Origin: VRUE01 sp035997045
Lineage (GTDB): Bacteria; Actinomycetota; Thermoleophilia; Solirubrobacterales; 70-9
Reading direction: 5' to 3'
Length of the DNA stretch: 43,572 nucleotides
Assembly (NCBI GenBank): GCA_035997045.1
Contig: DASYIY010000082.1
Coordinates: forward strand, 1 to 43,572
Shown: positions 1-6,758 of the stretch, piece by piece
Numbering within the stretch: the stretch's first letter is position 1
Layout: each line of letters starts with the position of its first letter
Made by a program: the position numbers and the translations under genes
Notes under the pieces: model-generated
What the model saw: only the letters and a program-made list of their open reading frames with translations
The model's database searches: none
Told to the model about the DNA's origin: nothing

Positions 1-146
1 CCCTGCTTGGCCTTGGCCGAGGCGGTGGCCTTGCCGCCGCCGGAAGAGTTGGAGGCGGCGTAGGCGCCGCCGAACATCGCGAAGACCAGGGCGATGACCG
101 AGATGACTCCCGGGATGCCGAAGCGGTTGCGTAGCGTCGAGAACAT
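1..146 (-). CDS. Exported protein, N-terminal fragment (possibly collagen-like)
   Basis: Only the first 49 codons are in the window; the gene runs off the left edge. The protein begins MFSTLRNRFGIPGV, followed by a hydrophobic stretch (residues about 13-28) and an Ala-Tyr-Ala-Ala site, which together look like a signal peptide or signal anchor. After that come Ser/Gly/Lys/Ala-rich residues ending in Lys-Gln-Gly. The ATG at 146 is supported by an AAGGAGAG ribosome binding site at 155-162. Exported proteins of Solirubrobacterales with this kind of N-terminus often continue into Gly-X-Y collagen-like repeats, and the final Gly could be the first of these. That continuation is inference, because the body of the gene is not visible. 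The signal-peptide reading is firmer than the collagen reading. Confidence 0.7.
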   Translation of the reverse strand, partial: MFSTLRNRFGIPGVISVIALVFAMFGGAYAASNSSGGGKATASAKAKQ

Positions 147-409
147 CTAGATCTCTCTCCTTGTCCCGTGAGCCCCTCTGCCCGCCGCTTCCCTTAGCGG
201 CTTCCTCGAGGCTCGGTTTTGGTCCCTGTACTTCTCGTTTCCCAGATTCGCTTGACGGAAGTAGCTAGTTCCTAGAAGTTTCTGGCTGTACCGGCAAGTG
301 GCGCTAGTGAAGCACCCCGTTCTGGGGTTGTCAAGGGAGAGTTCCCAAAAGAAATAGAGAGTTTCCAGATGCGTTCCCTGGGGATATATGCGGGTACCGA
401 ACTACCCTG
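147..409. other. Intergenic region, leader of the exported-protein gene
   Basis: No gene is seen here. It should hold the promoter and leader of the leftward gene at 146. A weak candidate on the minus strand is TTGCCG (292-297), a 17-nt spacer and TAGGAA (269-274). A small hairpin (GCCGCT 184-189 with AGCGGC 196-201) lies in the presumed 5' leader. The right part (341-398) is less GC-rich and contains GTTCCCAAAA (341-350) and a second GTTCCC at 373 followed by TATATG and GGTACC. These words recur in the TetR intergenic regions. It directly abuts the broken end of the transposase remnant. Confidence 0.35.
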
Positions 410-962
410 CCACGCGCTGGCCCGCCGCAGAAAGCCCGCTGCAGTCTCACCCTTCTCGTCGGGCAGCACCTCGACCTAGGCGAGGCGAGTGGCATCGTCG
501 ACGCAGACATGAACGAACTCCCAGTCCGTAGCGCCCAGGCGCTTGGGTCCCACGTTCTCTTGGCTTTGGCGCCGGGAAGGTCCGAGCACGCGATGCCCAG
601 GCCCCCTTGCGCCCGATTCGCGCCAGCTTCTTGACGTCGACACGGATCAGCTCTCCGGGCGTTTGCCCTCGTAGCGATTGGGCGGCTCGGGCGACTGTGC
701 TTGCCCAGTCCGATTCGCGCCAGCCACCTGGAGACCGTCGAGAGCGCTATGTCGGACCTCGGCGATCTCGGCTGCGGTCATCCGCAGCCGTCGCAGTGCC
801 TCGATCGCCCCGACACGGTCGGCCGGCAGGCGCGAGGGCACCCGCTTGGGCGCGGAGCTGCATCCAGCAGTCCGGCCTCTCCCTCCGCTGCCAGCGGGCT
901 CAGCCACTTGCGTGCCGATCGCTCGCTGATGGGCAAGTGCGGGCGTTAGCGTGGATCTTCAT
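410..962 (-). pseudogene. IS481-family transposase remnant
   Basis: This is a decayed transposase read leftward from an ATG at 962 (MKIHANARTCPS). The helix-turn-helix part is deleted and frameshifted: the continuation ISERSARKWLSPLAAEGEAG lies in another frame. A third frame carries RVGAIEALRRLRMTAAEIAEV and PEPPNRYEGKRP, typical of the linker before the IS481 catalytic domain. Next come the first catalytic-Asp region (LIRVDVKKL) and the second (WEFVHVCVDDATRLA). An in-frame TAG at 476-478 replaces the usual Tyr before VEVLPDEKGETAAGFLRRA. Similarity ends near 410, so the last third with the catalytic Glu is missing. Several frameshifts, one stop and the truncation mean it cannot make an active enzyme. 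No terminal inverted repeats were found. The family call rests on remembered motif order. Confidence 0.8.
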
Positions 963-1043
963 CCGGTGTCCTCCAGATCTGGGTGGGTCGCACCCCCAGC
1001 CTTCAAGGAGGCCCGGATGAACAACGTTTGTGAGGAACTACAA

Positions 1044-1694
1044 CTAGGCGCGGGCCAATCGGATGGCCCCCTCCGCTCCGAGATACGGAGAGAGGATGAA
1101 CTCGGCGAAATCGGGGAGGAGATCCTCGAGCCGCTCGGCCTCGCCGGCGGCAACCTTGCGGGAGGCGAGCATGACGAGGGCGCCGATCGTCGACTCCTCG
1201 GTCGTGGGGGGCAGCTCGCGCGCGGCCTGACGCTCGGCGCGGCCCTGTTCGAGGAACGGCACGACCTCGTGCACGGCGTCGTGGAGGCGGGCGGCGATGG
1301 CGGGCCCGGCGCTCTGCGACTCGACCAGGCAGAGTCGGGCGAGGTCGGGCTCTGAGGCGAGGAAGGCAAGCACGGCGGCGGAGGCGGCGATCGCCCGACG
1401 GGGCCAGTCGGCGACCGGCGCAACTGCCTCGCCCGCCAGCTCCCGGATGTGCCCGACGACCACCTCGAAGGCGGCGAGGAAGCACTCCTCCTTGCCCTCG
1501 AAGTTCTCGTAGAAGACCCGGCGGGAGACCTTCGCCTGCTTGGTGATGTGGGTGATCGTCACCGCCTGGTAGCCGTGCTCGGCAACCGCGGTGGCGAGGC
1601 CGGCGATCAGCCGCTCGCGCTGGTTGTGGGCGACCTGCTCGCGGCTGAAGCCGTGGCGGCCGGCGGGAAGAGGACCCAGTTCTTCTTCAGCCAT
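1044..1694 (-). CDS. TetR-family transcriptional regulator (array member 1)
   Basis: This 216-residue protein has the usual TetR length. The N-terminal HTH is clear: QRERLIAGLATAVAEHGY, then TITHITKQAKVSRRVFYENF and GKEECF. It is preceded by a short LPAGRHGFSRE arm that is also present in array members 4 (second half) and 5. The C-terminal ligand and dimer domain ends LEDLLPDFAEFILSPYLGAE, the signature shared by the whole array. Cys occurs after the HTH (KEECF) and in LARLCLVE. The ATG lies 11 nt after the stop of the next TetR gene, so the two are probably cotranscribed. The target and ligand are unknown, and no enzyme or pump gene is adjacent. Family assignment is confident; function beyond DNA-binding repressor is not. 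Confidence 0.9.
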   Translation of the reverse strand: MAEEELGPLPAGRHGFSREQVAHNQRERLIAGLATAVAEHGYQAVTITHITKQAKVSRRVFYENFEGKEECFLAAFEVVVGHIRELAGEAVAPVADWPRRAIAASAAVLAFLASEPDLARLCLVESQSAGPAIAARLHDAVHEVVPFLEQGRAERQAARELPPTTEESTIGALVMLASRKVAAGEAERLEDLLPDFAEFILSPYLGAEGAIRLARA

Positions 1695-1705
1695 CAGCGC
1701 AAGGG

Positions 1706-2383
1706 TCAGGCCGACGCCGACTGGCGGCCGCCGGCCTCGCGAGCCGCCTCGTCCTCGCCGACGTATGGCCGCAGCAGGAACTCGAGGCTCTCGGGCAAAA
1801 GCGCCCGCAGCTTCGCCTCTTCGCCGGCGATCAGGCGCTGGTTGATCACCCAGAGCACTCCCCCGGTGAGCGTGTCCTCGAGGCTTTCGGGGAGCTTGTC
1901 GCTGCGCGGGTTGAGCTCGCGGCCGGGCCGCAGCAACGGCACCAAGCGCTTCAGCGCCGCCTCGTGGCGCGCCGCCGCCTCGGGCCCCGCGGTCGGCGCC
2001 TCGACCAGGCAGGCGCGGGCGACGTTGGGGTGCGCGGCGACCTCGGCCAGCAGCGCGCCGAGGCCGGCGCCGACCTTGTCCGGCCAGGGCCCGTCTTCGC
2101 GGTCGTAGGCTTCCTCGACCACGTAGGCGGTGCGCTCGACCGCCGCGTCGAGCAGGGCGAGGAAGGCCTCTTGCTTGTCGGCGTAGTGCTTGTAGAAGGT
2201 CGCGTAGCCGACCCGGGCCCGGCGCACGATCTGCTCGATCGTCGTCTCGGCGTAGCCCTGCTCGGCAATCAGGTCGGCGGTCGCCTCAAGGATCCGGCGC
2301 CGCTGGTCGTCTGCCGACGCGGCGCGGCTCACCGGCTCGGGGCCGGGCGGCTGCCGGGAGGCCTTTCCAGGCAATGCACGCAC
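1706..2383 (-). CDS. TetR-family transcriptional regulator (array member 2)
   Basis: The protein is about 225 residues from a GTG at 2383. The frame stays open upstream to 2440, but that extension runs through the promoter region and reads as non-protein, so GTG 2383 is preferred. The HTH (RRRILEATADLIAEQGYAET, TIEQIVRRARVGYATFYKHY) is a textbook TetR sequence and the closest in the array to the family consensus. The C-terminal half contains VARACLVEAPTAGPEAAARH and LRALLPESLEFLLRPYVG. It is divergent from array member 3, sharing an 86-bp intergenic region with a TATACT -10 and GTTCCC-type boxes, an arrangement typical of autoregulation. It probably forms an operon with member 1 downstream. 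The effector is unknown. Confidence 0.9.
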   Translation of the reverse strand: MRALPGKASRQPPGPEPVSRAASADDQRRRILEATADLIAEQGYAETTIEQIVRRARVGYATFYKHYADKQEAFLALLDAAVERTAYVVEEAYDREDGPWPDKVGAGLGALLAEVAAHPNVARACLVEAPTAGPEAAARHEAALKRLVPLLRPGRELNPRSDKLPESLEDTLTGGVLWVINQRLIAGEEAKLRALLPESLEFLLRPYVGEDEAAREAGGRQSASA

Positions 2384-2469
2384 GGAGTCAGGATAGCGCG
2401 CGTTCCCATTGGTACGAAGACAGTATATGAAGTGACACAAGTTCCCAAAAATGGGCTAAGGTACCCCGA
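2384..2469. promoter_or_regulatory. Divergent promoter and operator region between two TetR genes
   Basis: This AT-richer 86-bp gap separates two divergent TetR genes. Leftward, TATACT (2422-2427) is a good -10 for the gene at 2383. Rightward, TAAGGT (2457-2462) lies 7 nt before the GTG at 2470, with a poor upstream GTGACA (2432-2437), so that transcript may be leaderless. GTTCCCATTGGTAC (2402-2415) is an imperfect palindrome near the leftward start site. GTTCCCAAAAATGGG (2441-2455) lies between the two promoters, and CCCATT/AATGGG form a wider inverted pair. Operators at such positions would let one TetR protein control both genes. Binding is inferred. Confidence 0.5.
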
Positions 2470-3141
2470 GTGGAAGGTCCGACCCCACTTCGCGCAGTCA
2501 GATCGTGGGATGAGGCGATTCCAGAGCAGGCATCGGCCGAGGGGGCGCTGGAAGCGATGCTGCTCAGCGTCGGCGCCCGCGGCTACGACAAGGCGAGCGT
2601 TCAGGAGGTGCTGGAGCGCAGCGGGATCTCCCGCGAGCGCTTCCAGCGCCGCTTTGGCGGCAAGGAGGCCTGCTTCGCGCAGGCCTACGAAATGGCAGTG
2701 GAGAGGATCTGCGCGGAAGTGCTCGATGCGGCTCGGGGTGCCGAGAGCTGGCGGGCGGGCTTCCGCGCCGCCTTGGCCAGGCTGCTGCGCACCGTCGCCG
2801 AGCAACCGCTGCTGGCGAAGGCGCTACTGATCGAGGTGCGGGCCGCCCGCGGCCAGGCCTGGGCCAAGCACCAGCAGGCGATCGAGCGGCTTGCTGCTGC
2901 AGTCGACTCTGCCCGCCGCGAGCGCGGCGCTAGGCCCACAGCCACCGCCCTCACCGCGCAGTTCGTCGTCGGCGCGGTCGAGGAAGCGATCTGCGCCGAG
3001 ATCGGCGCAGGCCGCACCGCCACGGTCGAGCGCCTGCTGCCCGACCTCACCCACCTCGCGGTGCTGAACTACTTCGGCGAGGACGAGGCTTGGTTCGAGC
3101 TCGGCTCCCCCGACCTCGCCCCGGTCGACCCGAGCGCCTGA
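2470..3141 (+). CDS. TetR-family transcriptional regulator (array member 3)
   Basis: This 223-residue regulator starts at a GTG. No Shine-Dalgarno sequence is visible, but TAAGGT sits 7 nt upstream, which fits a leaderless mRNA. The HTH is recognisable but divergent: EGALEAMLLSVGARGYDKAS, VQEVLERSGISRERFQRRFG, GKEACF. The C-terminal domain keeps the array pattern (LLAKALLIEVRAARGQAWAK, VERLLPDLTHLAVLNYFGED). It is divergently transcribed from member 2 and converges on the double-TetR gene with only 3 bp between stops. It resembles member 6 more than the others, with AVLNYFGED and AVLPYFGAE endings. Ligand and regulon cannot be read from the sequence. Confidence 0.88.
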   Translation: MEGPTPLRAVRSWDEAIPEQASAEGALEAMLLSVGARGYDKASVQEVLERSGISRERFQRRFGGKEACFAQAYEMAVERICAEVLDAARGAESWRAGFRAALARLLRTVAEQPLLAKALLIEVRAARGQAWAKHQQAIERLAAAVDSARRERGARPTATALTAQFVVGAVEEAICAEIGAGRTATVERLLPDLTHLAVLNYFGEDEAWFELGSPDLAPVDPSA

Positions 3142-3144
3142 AGC

Positions 3145-4506
3145 TCAGGCGGGCTCTTGGGCCAGCTTTGCCGCCTCGGCGCTGCCCACATAAGGAGTCA
3201 GGGTGAACTCCACGAGGTCCGGCAGCAGCTCTTCCAGCTCTTCGGCTTTGCCGGCGATGATGCGGCGGGAGATCAGCGAGACCATGCCACCGACGAGGGC
3301 CTCCTCGGTGGTCGGTGAGAGGCGGGCGAGGACCTCGGGCGGGCGGCCCTCGCGGCCGCTCTGGAAGTAGGGGACGAAGCTCTGGATCGCGGCGTCGTAG
3401 CGCTCCACCACGACCGGGCCGGCGACCAGGGCCTCGACCATGCAGAGGCGGGCCAGGCTGGGCTCGGCGGCGAGGAACTCGAGCATCGCGCCGATCCCGG
3501 CTTTGACCGCGTGGGGCCAGTCCTCGGCGCCCTCGAAGGCGGCGGAGACGCGCTCGCGCAGCTCCGCCATCACCGTGTCGTAGGCGGCGACGAAGCACTC
3601 GTCCTTGCTCGAGAAATGCTCGTAGAAGGTGCGGCGCGAGACGGCGGCGTGGCGGGTGATGTGGGCGATCGTCGTCCCCGAGTAGCCGTTTTCGGCGATC
3701 GCCTCGGCGAGGCCGGCGATCAAACGCTCGCGCTGGTTGTGGACGACGAACTCGCGCGGCAGGCCGTGACGGCCGGGCGGTAGGCGCGCCAGCTCGGGCG
3801 GGTAATCCTCGGCAGGGACGTTCGTCCCGCCGGATTTACCGGAGGAAGATTTTTTAGCCACATCCCGACGATATCGCGCTGGCGGGTCGAAGCCACGTGC
3901 CAACTCGGCCAGCCCCGCCTCGACGCCCAGATAGGGCATCACCGCGGCAGACATCAACTGGGGTACGAGAGCGGGCAGCTCGTCGGCCTCACCCCGTACC
4001 ACCTTGGCGTAGACCTGACCGTAGGCAGAGCCGGCCAGCGCCTCGGCCGTAGTGTGCGGCACCGACTCCGGATCGTCCATCTCGTTGCGGCCGGCGTCGA
4101 TCAGCGAAGCGATCACCCGCATCGTCATGTCGCGGCGGGCGCGGGCGGCGTCGCCGGCCGAGAGCACCTCGACCGCGAAGGAGGCGCGCCCCGGGTCGTT
4201 GCGGAGGTTGTCGACGATCTCGCAGGCGACGGCGCGCAGACGGTCGGGCCATTCTTCCTGGCTGTTGAAGGCCTCCAGCATCTCTCGCATGCAGCCCTCG
4301 TTCATTTCCTGCCAAGCGGAGAGAAAGCAGTCGTACTTACCGCGGAAGTGGCGGTCGAAAGCAGGCCGGTCGAGACCGGCGCGATCCAGGATCAACTCGA
4401 TCGTGGTTTCGGCATAGCCGCGCTCGGCGGCGATCTCGATCAGGGCCTCGACGATGCGCTCGCGCTCGGGACTGGCGGCGCGCTCGCGGGTCTCCAGGTC
4501 AAGCAC
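3145..4506 (-). CDS. Tandem (double) TetR-family regulator, two full domains fused
   Basis: This 453-residue protein carries two complete TetR units in one uninterrupted frame. Unit 1 (about 1-205) has RERIVEALIEIAAERGYAET and LDRPAFDRHFRGKYDCF, and ends SAAVMPYLGVE. Unit 2 (about 245-453) has HNQRERLIAGLAEAIAENGY and VSRRTFYEHFSSKDECF, and ends LPDLVEFTLTPYVGSAEA. The linker (about 206-245) is Lys/Ser/Gly-rich and runs into the LPPGRHGLPREF arm seen at the start of members 1 and 5. Ordinary TetR proteins are about 200 residues and bind DNA as homodimers, so this could act as a built-in dimer or bridge two operators. The start is GTG 4506, 33 nt after the stop of member 5, implying an operon. 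A GTG at 3861 behind a TATCGT hexamer could also give unit 2 alone. No stop or frameshift separates the units. Confidence 0.88.
   Translation of the reverse strand: MLDLETRERAASPERERIVEALIEIAAERGYAETTIELILDRAGLDRPAFDRHFRGKYDCFLSAWQEMNEGCMREMLEAFNSQEEWPDRLRAVACEIVDNLRNDPGRASFAVEVLSAGDAARARRDMTMRVIASLIDAGRNEMDDPESVPHTTAEALAGSAYGQVYAKVVRGEADELPALVPQLMSAAVMPYLGVEAGLAELARGFDPPARYRRDVAKKSSSGKSGGTNVPAEDYPPELARLPPGRHGLPREFVVHNQRERLIAGLAEAIAENGYSGTTIAHITRHAAVSRRTFYEHFSSKDECFVAAYDTVMAELRERVSAAFEGAEDWPHAVKAGIGAMLEFLAAEPSLARLCMVEALVAGPVVVERYDAAIQSFVPYFQSGREGRPPEVLARLSPTTEEALVGGMVSLISRRIIAGKAEELEELLPDLVEFTLTPYVGSAEAAKLAQEPA
3859..3873 (-). promoter_or_regulatory. Possible internal leaderless start for the second TetR unit
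   Basis: In the linker of the double-TetR gene, TATCGT (3868-3873, minus strand) lies exactly 6 nt before an in-frame GTG (3859-3861). The GTG begins a Val-Ala-Lys-Lys-Ser sequence just ahead of unit 2. This is the same spacing as other apparent leaderless starts in the window. The local dip in GC supports a former intergenic region. No good -35 is seen, so this is tentative. Confidence 0.3.
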
Positions 4507-4539
4507 TAGGTCATGGGACCCCCGATCCCTGCCCCTGGC

Positions 4540-5220
4540 TCAACCCGCAGCGGATGTCGACGGTTCCTCGGCGGCGATCCGCTTGGCTGCCTCGGCGCCG
4601 AGGTAAGGGGTGAGGGAGAACTCGACCAGCTCGGCAAGCAGATTCTCGATCTGCTCGGCCTGTCCCATGATGATGCGCTGGTAGAGGATCCAGAAGATGC
4701 CGCCGACGATCGTCTCCTCCAGCGTCGCCGGCAGCTCGTCCCCCTTCGAGGAGACCTTGCGACCCATGCGGAAGAGCGGCACGAAGGCCTGGATCGAGCG
4801 CTCGTAGCGCTCGACCGCAGCGGGGCCGGCAGAGAGCGCCTCGACGATGCAGGTGCGGGCGAGGGCCGGCTCGGTGGCTACGTAATGGAGGAAGGCGGCA
4901 AGGCCCGAGTTGACGCGAGCCGGCCAGGTGTCGACCTTGCTGGCGGCATCGACGACGCGGCGCAGCGCCTCCTTGACCGCAAACTCCGAAGCGGCGAGAA
5001 AGCAGTCCTCCTTGGAGGAGAAGTTCTCGTAAAAAGTGTTGCGAGCAATGCCGGCGCGGCGGACGATGTCGGCGACGGTGACGGCGCGGTAGCCCTTCTC
5101 GACGGTCTCCTCGGCAAGGGCGGCGATGATGCGGGCCCGCTGGTGCTGAGCTATGAACTCGCGGGGGAGTGGGTGGCGCCCCGGTGGCATTCTTGTTGCT
5201 TGAGGAGCGCGATCGGCCAC
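4540..5220 (-). CDS. TetR-family transcriptional regulator (array member 5)
   Basis: The protein is about 226 residues from a GTG at 5220. A longer reading from a TTG at 5256 is rejected, because that TTG is part of a good -35 and the first codons would cover the promoter and a palindrome. The N-terminal arm MPPGRHPLPREFIAQHQRAR precedes a classic HTH (IIAALAEETVEKGYRAVTVA, RRAGIARNTFYENFSSKEDC). The C-terminal domain has LARTCIVEALSAGPAAVERY and LLAELVEFSLTPYLGAEAAK, very close to unit 2 of the double regulator downstream, so recent duplication is likely. Transcription appears leaderless. It heads an operon with the double-TetR gene. Effector unknown. Confidence 0.9.
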   Translation of the reverse strand: MADRAPQATRMPPGRHPLPREFIAQHQRARIIAALAEETVEKGYRAVTVADIVRRAGIARNTFYENFSSKEDCFLAASEFAVKEALRRVVDAASKVDTWPARVNSGLAAFLHYVATEPALARTCIVEALSAGPAAVERYERSIQAFVPLFRMGRKVSSKGDELPATLEETIVGGIFWILYQRIIMGQAEQIENLLAELVEFSLTPYLGAEAAKRIAAEEPSTSAAG

Positions 5221-5256
5221 GAACGCCAGAGTACCCCTATGGGTAACCGATTCCAA
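5221..5256 (-). promoter_or_regulatory. Promoter with palindromic operator for the TetR member 5 operon
   Basis: On the minus strand TTGGAA (5251-5256) and TACTCT (5228-5233) are separated by 17 nt, a good sigma-70-type promoter. The spacer is almost filled by GTTACCCATAGGGGTAC (5231-5247), an imperfect inverted repeat and a typical position for a TetR operator blocking RNA polymerase. Only 7 nt separate the -10 from the GTG, so the mRNA probably starts at or next to the start codon. Autoregulation is inferred. Confidence 0.55.
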
Positions 5257-5336
5257 GCTGGACGTATTGGCCAGATACCGCTACAGTTCCTGATTCCAGA
5301 CAACCCGTTCCCTTGATCGAGCAGAGGAAAGGTCAG

Positions 5337-6029
5337 ATGGGAAAGCAGGCCGCAACCAAGGTCCAGGCAGGGGCTGAGGGGACCGGCGCGACGGGGAAGG
5401 TCTTCCCCGAAGCTCCCGCACTCAGACTGGTGAGTTCCCCGAAGCGTCAGAAGATCCTCGAGGGAATGCTCGAGGTGGTAGGCACGAACGGTTACGACGC
5501 TGCGTCCGTGCGTATGGTGCTGGATCTGACCGGTCTTTACCGGCAGGCCTTCTACGACGAGTTCGCCGACGTCGACGCCTGTTACCTGGAGGCATTCGAC
5601 TACGGCGTGGCCCGCCTGGAGGCCGTTGCGCGCGCTGCCGGCGCCGCCGAAGAGAGCTGGCAGGGACAGCTTCGCGCCGGCCTCGGCGCCCTGCTCGCTC
5701 TGCTCGACGCGGACCCCGATCTCGGCCGCGCCCTGATCGTCGAGGTGCACGCAGCGGGCCCGGAGGCGCTGAAAAGACGCTCCCAAGCGATGAAACAGGT
5801 GACCGATTTCATCGATTCGGCCAGGCACGCGAGCGCCGGCGCCGGCTCGCCGCCGCAGATCGCCGCCGAGGGGATCGCCGCCGGCATGCACGCGGTGGTC
5901 CACGCGAGGCTGGCTGCAGGCGAGAAAGGCGGCTTTCGCGAGCTTCTGCCCGAGTTCATGTACTTCGCCGTGCTGCCTTACTTCGGTGCCGAGATGGCCG
6001 GTGCCGAGATGCAAGCCGCCAAGGCCTGA
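5337..6029 (+). CDS. TetR-family transcriptional regulator (array member 6), divergent HTH
   Basis: This 230-residue protein starts at ATG 5337, chosen because GAGGAAAGG lies just upstream as a ribosome binding site. An upstream TTG at 5313 would add eight residues. After a basic Ala/Gly-rich tail, the HTH is QKILEGMLEVVGTNGYDAAS, VRMVLDLTGLYRQAFYDEF. The usual Lys after the recognition helix (FxxKE) is replaced, giving ADVDACY, so DNA recognition may differ from the others. The C-terminal half follows the array pattern (LGRALIVEVHAAGPEALKRR, FRELLPEFMYFAVLPYFG). It is divergent from member 5 across a 116-bp gap with GTTCCTGATTCC (5286-5297) and GTTCCC (5307-5312). Member 7 follows in the same direction after 51 bp. 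Confidence 0.87.
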   Translation: MGKQAATKVQAGAEGTGATGKVFPEAPALRLVSSPKRQKILEGMLEVVGTNGYDAASVRMVLDLTGLYRQAFYDEFADVDACYLEAFDYGVARLEAVARAAGAAEESWQGQLRAGLGALLALLDADPDLGRALIVEVHAAGPEALKRRSQAMKQVTDFIDSARHASAGAGSPPQIAAEGIAAGMHAVVHARLAAGEKGGFRELLPEFMYFAVLPYFGAEMAGAEMQAAKA

Positions 6030-6044
6030 AAGCCGGAAAGGGCG

Positions 6045-6080
6045 TTGGACAGCCCACTCGCGCTGCCCTACGCTGACTGC
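6045..6080 (+). promoter_or_regulatory. Leaderless promoter for TetR member 7
   Basis: TTGGAC (6045-6050), an 18-nt spacer and TACGCT (6069-6074) are followed by 6 nt and then the ATG at 6081. No ribosome binding site precedes the ATG. The predicted transcript therefore begins at or within a base or two of the start codon. Confidence 0.55.
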
Positions 6081-6755
6081 ATGGATTCGCCATCTACTTC
6101 GAATCCAGAGCAAGCGTCCGGAGGGCACCGAGCTTTGCCGCGCGCCTACCTGGTTCGCTCGCAGCGCGAGCGGCTGCTGGAGGCGATGCTGAGGGTCGCG
6201 GCCGCGAAGGGCTACGAGACGACCACGGTCACCGACGTGATCGAGGTGGCCGGTGTCTCGCGCGAGACCTTCGAGGAGATGTTCGGTGACAAGCCGACCT
6301 GCTTCCTCGAGGCCTACGACGCGGTCTTCGACGTGCTCGTCGCCCACGTCACCGCCGCCTTCGAGTCAGCTGCCGGCGAGCCCTGGCCGGAGCGGATCGC
6401 CGCCGGCCTGCGCGCCCTGGTCGAGCTGCTCGCCACCGAGGCCGACATCGCCCGCCTCTCGATGGTCGAGGTGACCGCCGCCGGAGACGACGCTCGCTCG
6501 CGCTACCGCGCGGCGCTGGCTCGCTTCACCCCCTTCCTCGAGGAAGGGCGCGAGCACTCCAGTCAGGTCGAGGAGCTGCCGGCGGACACGGCCCGTTTCG
6601 CGATCGGCGGCGCCACCTCGATGATCTTCGACGAGATCCGCGCCGGCCGCGGGCCGGAGCTGAAACGGATCCTCCCCGACCTCGTCTTCGCCGTGCTGAT
6701 GCCCTACCTCGGCCCCGAAGAAGCCGAGGACGAGATGCGCCGGGTTACGAGCTAA
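6081..6755 (+). CDS. TetR-family transcriptional regulator (array member 7)
   Basis: This 224-residue regulator starts at ATG 6081. An alternative TTG at 6045 is part of the -35 box and is rejected. It contains the arm HRALPRAYLVRSQRERL, the HTH (LEAMLRVAAAKGYETTTVTD, AGVSRETFEEMFGDKPTCF) and a C-terminal domain with LARFTPFLEEGRE-like text and LKRILPDLVFAVLMPYLGPE. It ends 3 bp from the stop of the convergent crotonase gene and closes the TetR block. The crotonase is the nearest metabolic gene but points the other way, so a regulatory link is not implied. Ligand unknown. Confidence 0.88.
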   Translation: MDSPSTSNPEQASGGHRALPRAYLVRSQRERLLEAMLRVAAAKGYETTTVTDVIEVAGVSRETFEEMFGDKPTCFLEAYDAVFDVLVAHVTAAFESAAGEPWPERIAAGLRALVELLATEADIARLSMVEVTAAGDDARSRYRAALARFTPFLEEGREHSSQVEELPADTARFAIGGATSMIFDEIRAGRGPELKRILPDLVFAVLMPYLGPEEAEDEMRRVTS

Positions 6756-6758
6756 CCC

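Noticed and set aside
5221..5256. TTG start at 5256 for TetR member 5
   Set aside because: The TTG is part of a good -35 box and the extra codons cover the promoter and palindrome.
1044..6755. TetR block as an anti-phage or defence island
   Set aside because: No nuclease, helicase, toxin or other effector lies among the regulators; paralogous expansion explains it better.
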